A stretch of 64,000 bases of DNA from Sphingobacterium bambusae (GCF_033955345.1 NZ_CP138332.1:124001-188000); one strand, 5' to 3'; counted from the stretch's first letter, positions 35,068 to 45,163 are shown. The notes: generated by a model from the letters alone, not told the origin. Translations and numbers: made by a program.

Positions 35068-36126
35068 ATGGATATGAAAACAATCAAAGGCCCAGCGATC
35101 TTTTTAGCACAATTCATGGATGAAGTAGCTCCTTTCAACACCTTAGACAACATTGGCTCTTGGTTAGCACAACTCGGTTACAAAGGCGTACAGATCCCAA
35201 CTTGGGACAAGCGCTGCATAGATCTAGAAAAAGCTGCCAATAGCAAAACCTACGCCGACGAATTGAAAGGAAGCCTGTCCGAGAAAGGTTTAGCAATTAC
35301 CGAGCTCTCGGTACATTTGCAAAGCCAGCTGGTTGCTACCCATCCCGCCTACGACATCATGTTCGACGGATTTGCGCCGGCACATCTGCACCAGGATCCT
35401 AAAGCGAGAACGGCATGGGCCGTGAATCAAGTGGAACTAGCCGCCAAAGCTTCAGCCAACCTTGGCTTAAACACCTTAGCCGCATTCTCTGGTGCCCTCC
35501 TATGGCACACGGTATACCCTTGGCCCCAACGGCCTTCGGGACTTGTCCAAGCAGGCTTCAAGGAGCTAGCAAACCGATGGCGGCCATTATTGGATATCTG
35601 CGATCAGCACGGCGTAGATATTGCTTACGAACTGCATCCAGGTGAAGATCTGCACGATGGGATTACTTTTGAACGCTTTCTCGAGGAGCTTCAGGGACAT
35701 CCACGTGCGAACATCCTTTACGATCCCAGCCATTTTGTGCTCCAACAGTTAGATTATTTGGCATTTATCGATTTCTATCACGAGCGCATCAAGGCCTTTC
35801 ACGTAAAAGACGCGGAATTTTTAAAAAGTGGAAAATCAGGCGTATATGGTGGGTACCAAGATTGGATCGATCGTCCGGGGCGTTTCCGTTCGTTGGGCGA
35901 CGGGCAGGTTGATTTTAAAGGGATTTTCACGAAGTTGTCGCGCTATGGCTTTGACCGATGGGCAGTGATCGAGTGGGAATGCTGTATCAAAGATCCTGTT
36001 CAAGGCGCTAAAGAAGGCGTAGCGTTCGTAAACAATCACATTATCAACGTAACACAAAAGACATTTGACGACTTTGCTAGCACGGGAGCAGACGATAATC
36101 TGAACAAACGCATCTTAGGTCTATAA
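35068..36126 (+). CDS. Sugar phosphate isomerase/epimerase (xylose isomerase-like TIM barrel)
   Basis: 352 residues. The AP-endonuclease-2/xylose isomerase-like fold is indicated by GYKGVQIPTWDKRC at the start, IAYELHPGEDLHD (metal-binding Glu and His), ILYDPSHFVLQQLD, IKAFHVKDAEF, and WAVIEWECCI at the C-terminus. Cytoplasmic, no signal peptide. Such genes usually belong to inositol or uncommon-sugar pathways next to Gfo/Idh oxidoreductases; here it is single, with its own terminator. Exact substrate unknown. Confidence 0.88.
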   Translation: MDMKTIKGPAIFLAQFMDEVAPFNTLDNIGSWLAQLGYKGVQIPTWDKRCIDLEKAANSKTYADELKGSLSEKGLAITELSVHLQSQLVATHPAYDIMFDGFAPAHLHQDPKARTAWAVNQVELAAKASANLGLNTLAAFSGALLWHTVYPWPQRPSGLVQAGFKELANRWRPLLDICDQHGVDIAYELHPGEDLHDGITFERFLEELQGHPRANILYDPSHFVLQQLDYLAFIDFYHERIKAFHVKDAEFLKSGKSGVYGGYQDWIDRPGRFRSLGDGQVDFKGIFTKLSRYGFDRWAVIEWECCIKDPVQGAKEGVAFVNNHIINVTQKTFDDFASTGADDNLNKRILGL

Positions 36127-36127
36127 A

Positions 36128-36157
36128 AAAAGTGCGCCGGCTTTCCGGCGCACTTTT
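36128..36157. terminator. Bidirectional intrinsic terminator
   Basis: A perfect 13-bp GC-rich stem (36128-36140 with 36145-36157) with a CTTT loop, flanked by A-runs on the left and T-runs on the right. It serves the isomerase (+) and the large M16 protease (-), which converge here. Confidence 0.9.
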
Positions 36158-36177
36158 CTACTTGTAGATCCTCACTC

Positions 36178-39117
36178 CTAGTAACCGAAGATCTCCTGTA
36201 AAGACAACTTCTTCACCTTACCGATTTTCTGCAACTGTTCTTCGCTCAAGGACTCTTGATTACCAACGATACAGTAAACATAAGGTTTATTGCTTAGTTC
36301 CTTTGCATGGAAGGTTTTCAGATCGGCATAACCCAACTTAGGCGCTTGCTCATACACGATCTTACGAATATCCATATCGTTACCTAAGCGTTTCGCAGCG
36401 ATGTAGCTATTTAGAATTCCGGCGTTGGTGATACGTTCGCTGGCCAATGACTTCATCAAGCTCACCTTTGCCGTTTCGAGTGCCAATGGCGATTCAGGAA
36501 GCACGTTCAGCAGTTCATTCATACCTGCGATGGCTTCCTCAAATTTATCCGTCTGCGTACCTACGTATGCGCCAACCATATAATGGTTTTCTTTTTTCTG
36601 CGGCTGTCCAAAGTAAGCATATGTCGAATAAGCCAACGCTTTGGATTCACGGATAGTTTGAAAAACAATACTACCCATGCCTCCACCGAAATAATTATTG
36701 AAGAGCGATACTACAGGCGTATTAGCCGCATTATACAATTCCGAATTCCGGAACCAAAATACCTCAGCTTGCTTCATTTCGTAATGCGCGAAAAGCACAT
36801 TGTTTTCTGCAGTAGCCAACTCTTTAAAACCAACGCCTCGCTGTACACCAACATACGCTCCTTTTCCAACTTTCAATGCTGGTAATTTTGCAGTCAGCTG
36901 CTTCACTTCACGAGGACCGTAATACAAGATACTATGCTTCGTATTGGCAAGATCATGTAAGATCTTTACCAAGTCCGCCGCTTTCAATTGATCGAGTTCG
37001 GCATCGCTAAACGTATAGTTAAAAGGGTTTTGTGCACCATATTTAGCATAGGCACGGAGCCCCTCCATGATACTTCCCTTGTTTTCTTTCGCATTTGTAC
37101 GCGATTGTTTCAAGCGTGAAAGATAAGCTTGAAATGCAGCATCGTCAACCACGCAATTGCGCAAAAGATCCTGAATAAGTAAAACTGTGGCATCAAAATT
37201 TTCATCGAGTCCAGAGATCGAAATACGCGTTTCTTCATTTCCTGCCGAAACCGAAAAACCTGAAGCCAATTTGTAAAAGGCTTTACTGAAATCCTCGCTA
37301 CTTTTGCTCTTGGTACCCAAAAACTCGAAATAGTCTACCGCGAGTGGCAATAGTTTGTTATCCCATTTACCCAAAGGATATTGATAAGAAAGGCTAAACA
37401 GCGCGTTATCTTTATTTTGAACAGCCAAAACATCAATATCGCCTAGCTTACCTTTAGCGACTTCCTTGTCATAATCTACCCATACCGGTTGTATAGCCGC
37501 TTCCGGCAATGCATTCACCGTTTTCAAAAATTCAGATTGATCGTCGCGATTAACAGTTATAGGCGTGATTGCTGGCTTTTCTACTTTAACCACATCCTTA
37601 TCAACCCCTTGCTTTTTGTAAACCACCACATAATTTTGGTCATTAAGGTACTTGTTGGCAAAATCAACCACATCTTTTTTAGTCAAAGTACTCAGACGAT
37701 CAGTGTAGCCCAATTCCTTTGCCCAATCCACTTCCGAAGTAAAAGCAGACATCAGTTCCTCTGCCCTACCTTGGTAGCTTTCATTCAAGGATATTTGTTC
37801 TTTACGTTCATTGTTGATGATCGAGGTGATCAAATCGTCCGAAAACTCTCCTTTGCGTAGCTTGGACAACTCGGCAAGCAACAAATCACGTACATCTTCC
37901 AACGACTGGCCTTGCGAGGGATTACCCTGCAAAATAAGCATGGAATAATCTTTAAGGACGTAAGGAAATGCTCCCGCACCCAGCAATTTCTGCGATTTCA
38001 CCAAGTCAAGATCGATCAAGCCAGCCGAGCCATTGGTCAAAATATTGGCCATTAAGTTAAGCATCTGTGCATCTTCGCTGGCAGCTCCAGGAAAACGGAA
38101 ACCTAAAAACAGAAATTCTGCGTTCGGTCCCTTTACTTCCCGAACAATAGGCTGTGCTATCGCTTTCTCCTGTTCAAAGACATAAGCTGGTACTTCCTTC
38201 GGTTGCATATAGGCAAACGCACGGTCGATCTTCTTTATCATCTCAGCCGGATCAAAGTCTCCAGACATAATGACGCCCATATTATTGGGCACATAATACG
38301 TATTATAATATTCTCTGATGGCGTTAAGCGATGGATTTTTTAAATGCTCTACAGTACCAATGACCGTTTGCTTTCCATAATTATTATTGGGGAAAGTGGC
38401 TTCGAACATTGCTTCCACAGCCTTACGACCGTCATTGTCTAAGCCAATATTTTTTTCCTCATATACCGCTTCTAACTCGGTGTGGAACAAACGCAGCACG
38501 GGAGCACGAAAACGCTCCGCTTGAACCGCAAGGTATTTATCCACTACATTGTTCGGAATATCCTCGATGTACACCGTCTGCTCGAAAGACGTAAAGGCAT
38601 TCGTACCATCGGATCCCATGTTGCTCATCAGCTTATCGTATTCATTTGGAATCGCAAACTTAGCTGCCTCGCCCGACACCGAATCAATCTGGTGGTAGAT
38701 GGCTTTTCTTTTTTGCTCGTCTGCGGTCGAATTGTATTGCTCATAGAGAGCATCAATTTGGTCAAGCAAGGGTTTTTCCTTCGACCAATCCAATGAGCCA
38801 AACTTGTCGGTTCCCTTGAAAAGCATGTGCTCTAGGTAGTGAGCCAGTCCTGTGTGATCTTTAGGATCCGTTTTACTTCCAGCTTTCGTGGCGATATACG
38901 TTTGTATACGCGGCTGTTTCTTGCTTGGACTTAAGATAACAGTCAAGCCATTTTTTAATTTGTAAAACCGAGCTTGTGTTGGGTCATTACTTACGTAACG
39001 ATAGGTGTAACCTGCCTCGGTGGCCTCTTTCCATTCATACTTCTTTTGTTGGGCAAATGCTCCCACCCAAATGAAAAGCAAGGATGCAACCACCGCTGCT
39101 CTAAAAACTTTTCTCAT
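36178..39117 (-). CDS. Secreted full-length M16 zinc protease
   Basis: 979 residues, the double-length form with two M16 modules. The signal peptide is MRKVFRAAVVASLLFIWVGA followed by an AQQ cleavage region, so it is exported to the periplasm. The active site is GLAHYLEHMLFKG (His93, Glu96, His97). The second module has the inactive-lobe region near GGGMGSIVFQTIRESKALAYS, with the Arg/Tyr pair that binds substrate. It is a pitrilysin/PqqL-type peptidase probably degrading peptides in the periplasm. It is a single gene with a bidirectional terminator downstream and a decayed gene upstream. Confidence 0.93.
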   Translation of the reverse strand: MRKVFRAAVVASLLFIWVGAFAQQKKYEWKEATEAGYTYRYVSNDPTQARFYKLKNGLTVILSPSKKQPRIQTYIATKAGSKTDPKDHTGLAHYLEHMLFKGTDKFGSLDWSKEKPLLDQIDALYEQYNSTADEQKRKAIYHQIDSVSGEAAKFAIPNEYDKLMSNMGSDGTNAFTSFEQTVYIEDIPNNVVDKYLAVQAERFRAPVLRLFHTELEAVYEEKNIGLDNDGRKAVEAMFEATFPNNNYGKQTVIGTVEHLKNPSLNAIREYYNTYYVPNNMGVIMSGDFDPAEMIKKIDRAFAYMQPKEVPAYVFEQEKAIAQPIVREVKGPNAEFLFLGFRFPGAASEDAQMLNLMANILTNGSAGLIDLDLVKSQKLLGAGAFPYVLKDYSMLILQGNPSQGQSLEDVRDLLLAELSKLRKGEFSDDLITSIINNERKEQISLNESYQGRAEELMSAFTSEVDWAKELGYTDRLSTLTKKDVVDFANKYLNDQNYVVVYKKQGVDKDVVKVEKPAITPITVNRDDQSEFLKTVNALPEAAIQPVWVDYDKEVAKGKLGDIDVLAVQNKDNALFSLSYQYPLGKWDNKLLPLAVDYFEFLGTKSKSSEDFSKAFYKLASGFSVSAGNEETRISISGLDENFDATVLLIQDLLRNCVVDDAAFQAYLSRLKQSRTNAKENKGSIMEGLRAYAKYGAQNPFNYTFSDAELDQLKAADLVKILHDLANTKHSILYYGPREVKQLTAKLPALKVGKGAYVGVQRGVGFKELATAENNVLFAHYEMKQAEVFWFRNSELYNAANTPVVSLFNNYFGGGMGSIVFQTIRESKALAYSTYAYFGQPQKKENHYMVGAYVGTQTDKFEEAIAGMNELLNVLPESPLALETAKVSLMKSLASERITNAGILNSYIAAKRLGNDMDIRKIVYEQAPKLGYADLKTFHAKELSNKPYVYCIVGNQESLSEEQLQKIGKVKKLSLQEIFGY

Positions 39118-39380
39118 ACGCTTAATACGATTTTAGATAATAATTTTATAATTTGCCGAAGAGCATCGTTCACTAGCTATCTGGTGCTTTTGCGCTGACT
39201 CTATCGGGCAATTAAACGCTTAAATTTAGCTTAAAACTAGCTAACCTTTCAATAGTCAAACCCATCTTCCGTTTTTTTTATTGAAAAATGACGATACATC
39301 AAGAAAAAATCAATTAAAAGAAGTTAAAAACCAGTCTACATATAGTTTTAACATAGACTAAAAGCATCAATAAAAAAAGA

Positions 39381-39413
39381 ATGATCCCACCGCTTTGCAG
39401 CAGATGGGATCAT
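39381..39413 (-). terminator. Intrinsic terminator of the decayed gene
   Basis: Stem ATGATCCCA (39381-39389) with TGGGATCAT (39405-39413); on the - strand it is followed by TCTTTTTTTATTG. It is 23 bp after the final stop of the gene remnant, as expected for a once-functional transcription unit. Confidence 0.8.
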
Positions 39414-39436
39414 GATGTTTAATTCAAGGCTATTCC

Positions 39437-39619
39437 TTAATGTTCGTGTTCCCCCTCAGCGTGAATTTCGAATTGTTGTGTTAGTACATTCTCGTCTAGG
39501 AGCGCAGTAACCTAATATTTACGATTCCAATCGACACGTTCGAATTTCGCTTTGGTATCACCTGTTAATCTACGCAAGACAAAAATCACCGCTTTGGTGG
39601 AACCTTCATCATCATGGAC
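39437..39619 (-). pseudogene. Degraded gene remnant ending in a His-rich tail
   Basis: On the - strand a protein-like reading frame runs DDEGSTKAVIFVLRRLTG, TKAKFERVDWNRKY, then a TAG stop (39512-39514), then continues in the same frame VTALLDENVLTQQFEI and HAEGEHEH before a TAA at 39437. Upstream an in-frame TGA (39629-39631) and loss of any start mark further decay. A good terminator follows. I do not recognise the family. The 577-bp gap between the M16 protease and the AI-2E gene holds nothing else obvious. Confidence 0.5.
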
Positions 39620-39695
39620 ACAAGAACATCACACAGACCGGAAAAAGCTGTGTTGAGTGGAATCACAAAAGAAAGACTGTTTGAGACGAGAACGA

Positions 39696-40814
39696 CTACT
39701 TACCAGATTTACGTTTAAAGATATTGAGCTCTTCGAGCAGTCTCTTAAAATGCTCGTTATTTTTTTCCTCCTCGCCGAGCAAAAATCCCCAAGCTTTAAG
39801 ATCGCGAACGCGATCAAACAAGATTTTGCAGATTGCCAAAATCGGAATTGCTAAAAACATTCCGGATATACCCCATAACATTTCGCCTACAATTATAGCC
39901 ATCATGGCGAAGAGCGAATTTACCTTAACTTTCGATCCCACAATCTTCGGCACCACATAGTTACTATCCATTAGGTGGATAACAATCAAAGCCAAGATAA
40001 CGAGCAAAACATGGGTTATAGACGATGTCGCGAAAGTGATCAATGCGATGATAAGCATAGCTACCACAATACCAATATAGGGCAACACATTAAATACTCC
40101 CGTTATAATGGCGAGCATCAGGCTGTATTTAACCCCTATGATGCTTAGCGCGATAAAGGTGAGCACGGCTACGATGAGCATTTGCAAAACCAAGCCTATC
40201 AAGTATTTTTTAACAACATATTGGATCTGTTGCACAATATCCATCACGATCACGTGGTGTTCGGTACGGTTAACCAAAAGCAAGAACCGCACGATATGCC
40301 CGCGATAAATCAGGATAAAAAAGGCATATAGAAACGTAAAAACAAATAGAATCAGTAAGGAGGATAGCGAGAGCAATGCAATACCGACAATAGCTGTTCC
40401 CTGACTAACAGATTTAGAAACAGTGTTTGTTAAGTACTCCATCTGTTCACTTTGTGCAACACCATAGGTCTTGTGCACCCAAACCTGAGCCAGCTGAAAG
40501 CCATCCATAATCTGCTTTTCGAAAGCAGGCCAATCATCCTTCAACATGGACAATTGGGATCCCAACATGGTAAAAAGCCCTCCAACTAGACCAAAGAATA
40601 AGAGTAGCGCCAAGACGGCAGCCAGTGTTCGATGAAACTTCAGTTTCACCTCCAGCCAATTGCATACCGGTACCAGCAACAAAGAAAAAAGACTACCCAG
40701 AATTAGCGGAACAATGATCGTTTGTCCGATATGGGCGATATATCCCAAAGCAATAATGGAAATCAAGGTACAAGCGAGCTTGATGTAAAAGGGTAAACTA
40801 AAAAATCTGATCAT
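39696..40814 (-). CDS. AI-2E family transporter (TqsA/PerM-like)
   Basis: 372 residues from the ATG at 40814. The frame extends to 40910, but the extra residues are polar and atypical, and the downstream Met begins a good first helix (MIRFFSLPFYIKLACTL). About eight hydrophobic segments are seen, with the family block VPKIVGSKVKVNSLFAMMAI and a central soluble loop of about 80 residues. Members export quorum-sensing or small molecules, or act as Na+/H+ antiporters; the substrate here is unknown. Confidence 0.88.
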   Translation of the reverse strand: MIRFFSLPFYIKLACTLISIIALGYIAHIGQTIIVPLILGSLFSLLLVPVCNWLEVKLKFHRTLAAVLALLLFFGLVGGLFTMLGSQLSMLKDDWPAFEKQIMDGFQLAQVWVHKTYGVAQSEQMEYLTNTVSKSVSQGTAIVGIALLSLSSLLILFVFTFLYAFFILIYRGHIVRFLLLVNRTEHHVIVMDIVQQIQYVVKKYLIGLVLQMLIVAVLTFIALSIIGVKYSLMLAIITGVFNVLPYIGIVVAMLIIALITFATSSITHVLLVILALIVIHLMDSNYVVPKIVGSKVKVNSLFAMMAIIVGEMLWGISGMFLAIPILAICKILFDRVRDLKAWGFLLGEEEKNNEHFKRLLEELNIFKRKSGK

Positions 40815-40961
40815 CTTGGAGAAAGTATCGTGCCTCCCGAATATAGCATTTTTTTTAATCTTACAGTAATCCTTATGACGAAAACATGCAGCTATTTTTG
40901 TTTCGAGCATATCCCGTTAAGAACTACACAACAACAAGGCTTCCGCCGACAACAGATTGTA

Positions 40962-43424
40962 TTATTCTGCGCCCCGATAATTTAACAGGTTCGCAAACAG
41001 ACGATAAGCCCCCGGAACGGCCAAAGGAAGTTGTCGAAATAAAGATAACGCGGTGTATACGAAGTATCCTTTACCTTTTTTTGCGACCAACAGCAACCCC
41101 GATTCCTGCCAGCTTCCCTGATCTGCACTCGACAACACAGGTACGAAATCCTCGTCCCATGCCTGCGGCAGAAAAAGTGCGCGATCATGTGTCCATCCCT
41201 CAAAATCCGATGCATCAATTACATTCGGGTAACGCAATATTCGGTGGTCGCCAACAAAACGAATAGTAGACTGCGCGTTGGTTATTCTATTGGACGACAG
41301 CTGTATGGGATAAGGGCAAACGGTAGCCCCTTCCAAGTCGTAATCTGTATTATATTGGCCGATTACCAATCCACCCTGCTCCACAAAATCCCTTAATTTA
41401 CTGTTCACATGCCAAGTATAGCTACCACTGTAATTATAAAGTCTTATGCCCAACACAATAGCATCATAATGAGATATGTCCGCAGTGAGGAAATGGGCTA
41501 TTTCATAACAATCCACCTGCTCCACAAAACTTTTTAAAGCTTCCGCTACTTCGTCTTCCCTCCCTTTAATATAGGCTATCCGTCGCACACTCGAATTGAC
41601 GACAGCTTTCACCACCTTCATCGTTGACGTTGGAAAATAATATTGCGGTGTGATGTGCGGGTAATCGATACATTTCATTGCCTCCTTATAAATCTCTCCA
41701 TCGATTTCGATCTCGAAACTAAGCTCTGTCGACCATGGCGAGGCTCCACTACTCAATGCGAACGCATATACCTCTTCTTCGCCCTCGGCCAACACAAAAG
41801 ACATTTGTTGCGGAAAGATAGCACATTCCGACGTCGCCGTCAAGCGCAGCTTCCCCTTGTTAATCCCCTTGCCCAAAGCCTTTACACGTACTTTTACAAC
41901 AGCGGGATTTTCGTCGGCGATAAGCAAAGTAGGCTGTTCGAAAACAGCGCAAACCGGCGGAGATACCGTTAACGTTGTTCCTCTTAAAGACGACGTTTCC
42001 CTTGGTCTACCGGCTAAAATGGGAATAGCCATGTCTACAACGTGACCAGCAACAGCAATTTTCAGATCAATAGATAAGGACAAAGTGCCTGTTTCTGTTG
42101 TCACCTCGTGTATAGCTTTCGTTAGATAGCGGCCACGTTCGCTCCCTTCTTTTAACCAAGCCGCCTGCGCGAACGCTGCATCACGAGGTACCCTATAGTC
42201 GATAAAAAGTTGTTCCTTACCGTTAATCAACAAGTCGGGAGATAAGCGTGCGGTATGCTTGCCTGTGGCGATTAATTGTAGAGGCAAGAGCGCGTTGTGC
42301 CGGAAGTTCAATTCTATATTGATCTTCTCTCCGGGACAAACCGTCAGCACATTGCCGTAGGCGTTCACTTCCAAGTCCAACAAACGAAATAGCAGCTGTT
42401 CCACAGCTAAACGTTTCTTTGCCACGCGTGGATCGTCAGCATACGTGGATATATGTTGCAATAAACTGTGTAACACTGCAGCAGCACGCTTTTCATGTCC
42501 ACCTGTAACCAAGTCAATTAATTGATCTACGGTTTGTTTAAATTTAAAGCATGCGATAGTTGTGTCATGCTCATTGGCCTGAAGGAAAGTCTCCTTGAGC
42601 AATGGTGCACCGGCAACCCACTCAAAATACTCGAAACTTGCCCCTTCACTCGCCAGACATGCCATCGCTTGACACCTGTGTTGATTTCTGCTCTCGGCGG
42701 CCAATCTCGAAAACGATTGCGCGATGTAACGACTTCTTGCCGGTATAAATAGTGGTATCTGATACGATTTTGGTGTGATCTGCCCGCCAATTTCCTTCAC
42801 GCCAGACTCTGCATATACGTTCCACAAGAGCTGCTTCGTCTGCCAAGTGTCTAACTGTGCTAGTTGATCGGGGTAAGCACTAGTTTTGGCCGCCAACGCG
42901 AAAGCCTTGCCAATTAAAATAGCGGAAGCTTGATGATGTCCATGCCGATCAGCCACAACCGGCGAAAAACGAGAAATGATGATATCGGGTTGATATTGCC
43001 GAATAATATATACGAGATCTTCGAGTATTGCATCTTCACCCCAAACAGATATAGACTCCTGCGCGCATTTTGAAAAACCAAAATCCTTCGCACGGGTAAA
43101 AAATTGGCGCCCGCCATCCACACGACGTGCTTGTATAGATTCCTGTACCCGTAGAATACCGAGGTCATCGCCGCTTTCCGCTCCGATAAAATTCTGTCCC
43201 CCTTCTCCACGCGTCAAAGATAAATAGGCAACATCCATGAAACGCTCCTTGGCCAAGTAAGCTATAAGCTTATTATTCTCATCATCAGGATGTGCCCCCA
43301 CATACAGCACCCGTCCAAACTCCCGCAGCTTCATCAGTTCCAAAACGGTGGTTGACAAATGCTCCTCACCCCCTTGTGCCTGATAACTGCCTTGCGCAAT
43401 ATGTACATTAAAATTTCCCAACAT
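40962..43424 (-). CDS. PIG-L family deacetylase with C-terminal amidotransferase-like domain
   Basis: 820 residues. Residues about 35-270 are a PIG-L/LmbE deacetylase: VLYVGAHPDDEN (HPDDE at 45-49, zinc and catalytic Asp), LTRGEGGQNFIG, and RHGHHQAS (second zinc His). The middle is a beta-sandwich region (about 370-620), and the C-terminus (about 640-818) resembles a class I glutamine amidotransferase/ThuA-like fold (DAIVLGIRLYNYSG, GLVIGQYNTDYDL). Relatives in this phylum are usually exported, but no signal peptide is visible here; the N-terminus MLGNFNVHIAQG merely ends in an Ala-Gln reminiscent of a cleavage site. It deacetylates an unknown N-acetyl sugar. Confidence 0.88.
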   Translation of the reverse strand: MLGNFNVHIAQGSYQAQGGEEHLSTTVLELMKLREFGRVLYVGAHPDDENNKLIAYLAKERFMDVAYLSLTRGEGGQNFIGAESGDDLGILRVQESIQARRVDGGRQFFTRAKDFGFSKCAQESISVWGEDAILEDLVYIIRQYQPDIIISRFSPVVADRHGHHQASAILIGKAFALAAKTSAYPDQLAQLDTWQTKQLLWNVYAESGVKEIGGQITPKSYQIPLFIPARSRYIAQSFSRLAAESRNQHRCQAMACLASEGASFEYFEWVAGAPLLKETFLQANEHDTTIACFKFKQTVDQLIDLVTGGHEKRAAAVLHSLLQHISTYADDPRVAKKRLAVEQLLFRLLDLEVNAYGNVLTVCPGEKINIELNFRHNALLPLQLIATGKHTARLSPDLLINGKEQLFIDYRVPRDAAFAQAAWLKEGSERGRYLTKAIHEVTTETGTLSLSIDLKIAVAGHVVDMAIPILAGRPRETSSLRGTTLTVSPPVCAVFEQPTLLIADENPAVVKVRVKALGKGINKGKLRLTATSECAIFPQQMSFVLAEGEEEVYAFALSSGASPWSTELSFEIEIDGEIYKEAMKCIDYPHITPQYYFPTSTMKVVKAVVNSSVRRIAYIKGREDEVAEALKSFVEQVDCYEIAHFLTADISHYDAIVLGIRLYNYSGSYTWHVNSKLRDFVEQGGLVIGQYNTDYDLEGATVCPYPIQLSSNRITNAQSTIRFVGDHRILRYPNVIDASDFEGWTHDRALFLPQAWDEDFVPVLSSADQGSWQESGLLLVAKKGKGYFVYTALSLFRQLPLAVPGAYRLFANLLNYRGAE

Positions 43425-43554
43425 AATAAACCAATTAAATCTTAAGCTATTTACTTCATGGATTAGCGCGCAAAACTATCGCAAGCATGGCGCCTTCCCT
43501 CCCGGTATCAAAAGTAGCAAAAAATAATAAAATCTACTAATTCTATAGATTTAA

Positions 43555-43585
43555 TTTGTTTTATCGATTTATGTTCTTAGATTTG
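43555..43585 (+). promoter_or_regulatory. Promoter of small RNA element 2
   Basis: TTTG at 43555-43558 and TAGATTTG at 43578-43585 are separated by exactly 19 bp, an exact match to the Bacteroidota TTTG-N19-TAnnTTTG consensus. No + strand coding gene follows. Confidence 0.8.
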
Positions 43586-43590
43586 TCCTA

Positions 43591-43661
43591 TCATACAAAA
43601 ACATAGGTTTATAATTGGTTAGCTAAAGGTTTCCATTCTCCCCGTCTGGAAACCTTTTTTC
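43591..43661 (+). ncRNA. Putative small RNA, copy 2 of a two-copy family
   Basis: Preceded by a consensus promoter and ending in an intrinsic terminator: stem 43625-43635 with 43647-43657, loop TTCTCCCCGTC, tail of T. The segment TAGGTTTATAATTGGTTAG (from 43604) is identical to copy 1, and the loop differs by one base. The stem has three base pairs changed in a compensatory way relative to copy 1. It lies between two - strand genes, so it is not a leader of either. About 70 nt. Confidence 0.8.
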
Positions 43662-43692
43662 GAAGAATATTAACTAAACAACATATATAGAG

Positions 43693-43718
43693 AAAGAGGA
43701 TGCCTTGTGCTCCTCTTT
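43693..43718 (-). terminator. Intrinsic terminator of the symporter gene
   Basis: AAAGAGGA (43693-43700) with TCCTCTTT (43711-43718), 16 bp after the symporter stop on the - strand, followed by CTCTATATATG. A short T-rich run on the + side could let it act in both directions. Confidence 0.6.
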
Positions 43719-43733
43719 TGTTTATCCTGATAC

Positions 43734-45002
43734 TTAAGCTTCCTGTTGCCCGTCCAGCTGTTGTCGCAAAAGCTTCACATCCAAACCTTTCTCATATTTA
43801 GCAATAACAATACTGGCAGCCGCATTACCGATGATATTAGTTATTGCGCGCGCTTCACTCATAAATCGATCTATCCCAAGTATTAGGCCAACAGCCTCCA
43901 CAGGTACGTGCCCCACCACCGGCAGCGTGGCCGCCAACGTCACGAAACCACTTCCCGTAACACCTGCCGCACCCTTTGACGTCAACAGCAACACCAACAG
44001 TAGAGATATTTCCTGTTGCAACGAAAGGTACATGTTTAATGCCTGTGCAACAAAAACGGCAGCCATTGTCAGGTAGATACAGGTGCCATCGAGATTAAAA
44101 GAGTAACCTGTTGGAATCACAAGTCCGACAATAGATTTTGAACAGCCCGCCCGTTCCAATTTTTGCATGATGCCCGGCAGCGCAGATTCCGAGGATGAAG
44201 TTCCCAGCACGATCAGTAGCTCCTCCTTCATAAAACGGATAAGCTTCAGTATACTGATCCCGACATAGAAATAAAGTACGCCGCCAATCACGAACACAAT
44301 AAATACAATACAAGTTAGATAAAAGCTTAGCATCAATAGCCCCAACTTAGATAAGGCCTCTACACCATATTTCCCAATGGTGAAACCCATTGCCCCCATT
44401 GCGCCAATGGGTGCCAAGTACATAATCATGCGGATGATGGCAAAGAGCCCTTTCAGAAAGGAGTTCAGCACCGTCATGACGGGTGCCGCCGCTTCCGAAC
44501 CAATTTTTGTTAAAGCGATACCGAAGAGAACTGCAAAAACGAGCACCTGCAAGAGATTGTCCGACGCCACCGCGGCAATAACATTTTCCGGAATAATACT
44601 CAGTATCCATTCCATCATATTTTTTTGCGTCTGCGCTTCCTTCACGTAATGTGCTACACTTGATGCGTCTAAGGTATTCGGATCGATATTCATTCCTGTA
44701 CCCGGCTGTATCCAATTGACGAAAATTAAGCCGATCAACAGAGCAATGGTTGTCATCACCTCAAAATAAATTAAAGCGGAAAACCCAACCTTGCCCACTT
44801 TTTTTACGTCCTGCATTCCCGCAATACCAATCACGATGGAACTAAAGATCAATGGTGCTATGACCATCTTAATAAGCTTGATAAAGCCATCACCCAAAGG
44901 CTTCAGCTTTATGGCACTATCCGGATAAAAAACACCTAGCAATATCCCAACCGTTATCCCGATCAAGACTTGTACATACAAACTTTGGAAAACTTTACGC
45001 AT
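43734..45002 (-). CDS. Dicarboxylate/amino acid:cation symporter (DAACS family)
   Basis: 422 residues with the GltP/DctA layout: eight transmembrane helices and two re-entrant loops. Diagnostic blocks are [18 protein letters not shown] (serine-rich hairpin 1), [18 protein letters not shown] (the NxDG motif of TM7) and [20 protein letters not shown] (hairpin 2). It imports C4-dicarboxylates, glutamate or aspartate with Na+ or H+. Gene context does not fix the substrate. It is a single gene with a terminator. Confidence 0.93.
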   Translation of the reverse strand: MRKVFQSLYVQVLIGITVGILLGVFYPDSAIKLKPLGDGFIKLIKMVIAPLIFSSIVIGIAGMQDVKKVGKVGFSALIYFEVMTTIALLIGLIFVNWIQPGTGMNIDPNTLDASSVAHYVKEAQTQKNMMEWILSIIPENVIAAVASDNLLQVLVFAVLFGIALTKIGSEAAAPVMTVLNSFLKGLFAIIRMIMYLAPIGAMGAMGFTIGKYGVEALSKLGLLMLSFYLTCIVFIVFVIGGVLYFYVGISILKLIRFMKEELLIVLGTSSSESALPGIMQKLERAGCSKSIVGLVIPTGYSFNLDGTCIYLTMAAVFVAQALNMYLSLQQEISLLLVLLLTSKGAAGVTGSGFVTLAATLPVVGHVPVEAVGLILGIDRFMSEARAITNIIGNAAASIVIAKYEKGLDVKLLRQQLDGQQEA

Positions 45003-45163
45003 AATGAGGTCTATTTCACATCTATAATTGAAAGACCTAATATAGATATTTTTCCATGCGCGACCATGGCATTAAAAATTACGCTCACAGAAAGAAGACA
45101 CGGTAGAGCATATTCGCAGGCTGATAAAGCGAACACACAGGGAGGGACAAATGGGCATAAAAA

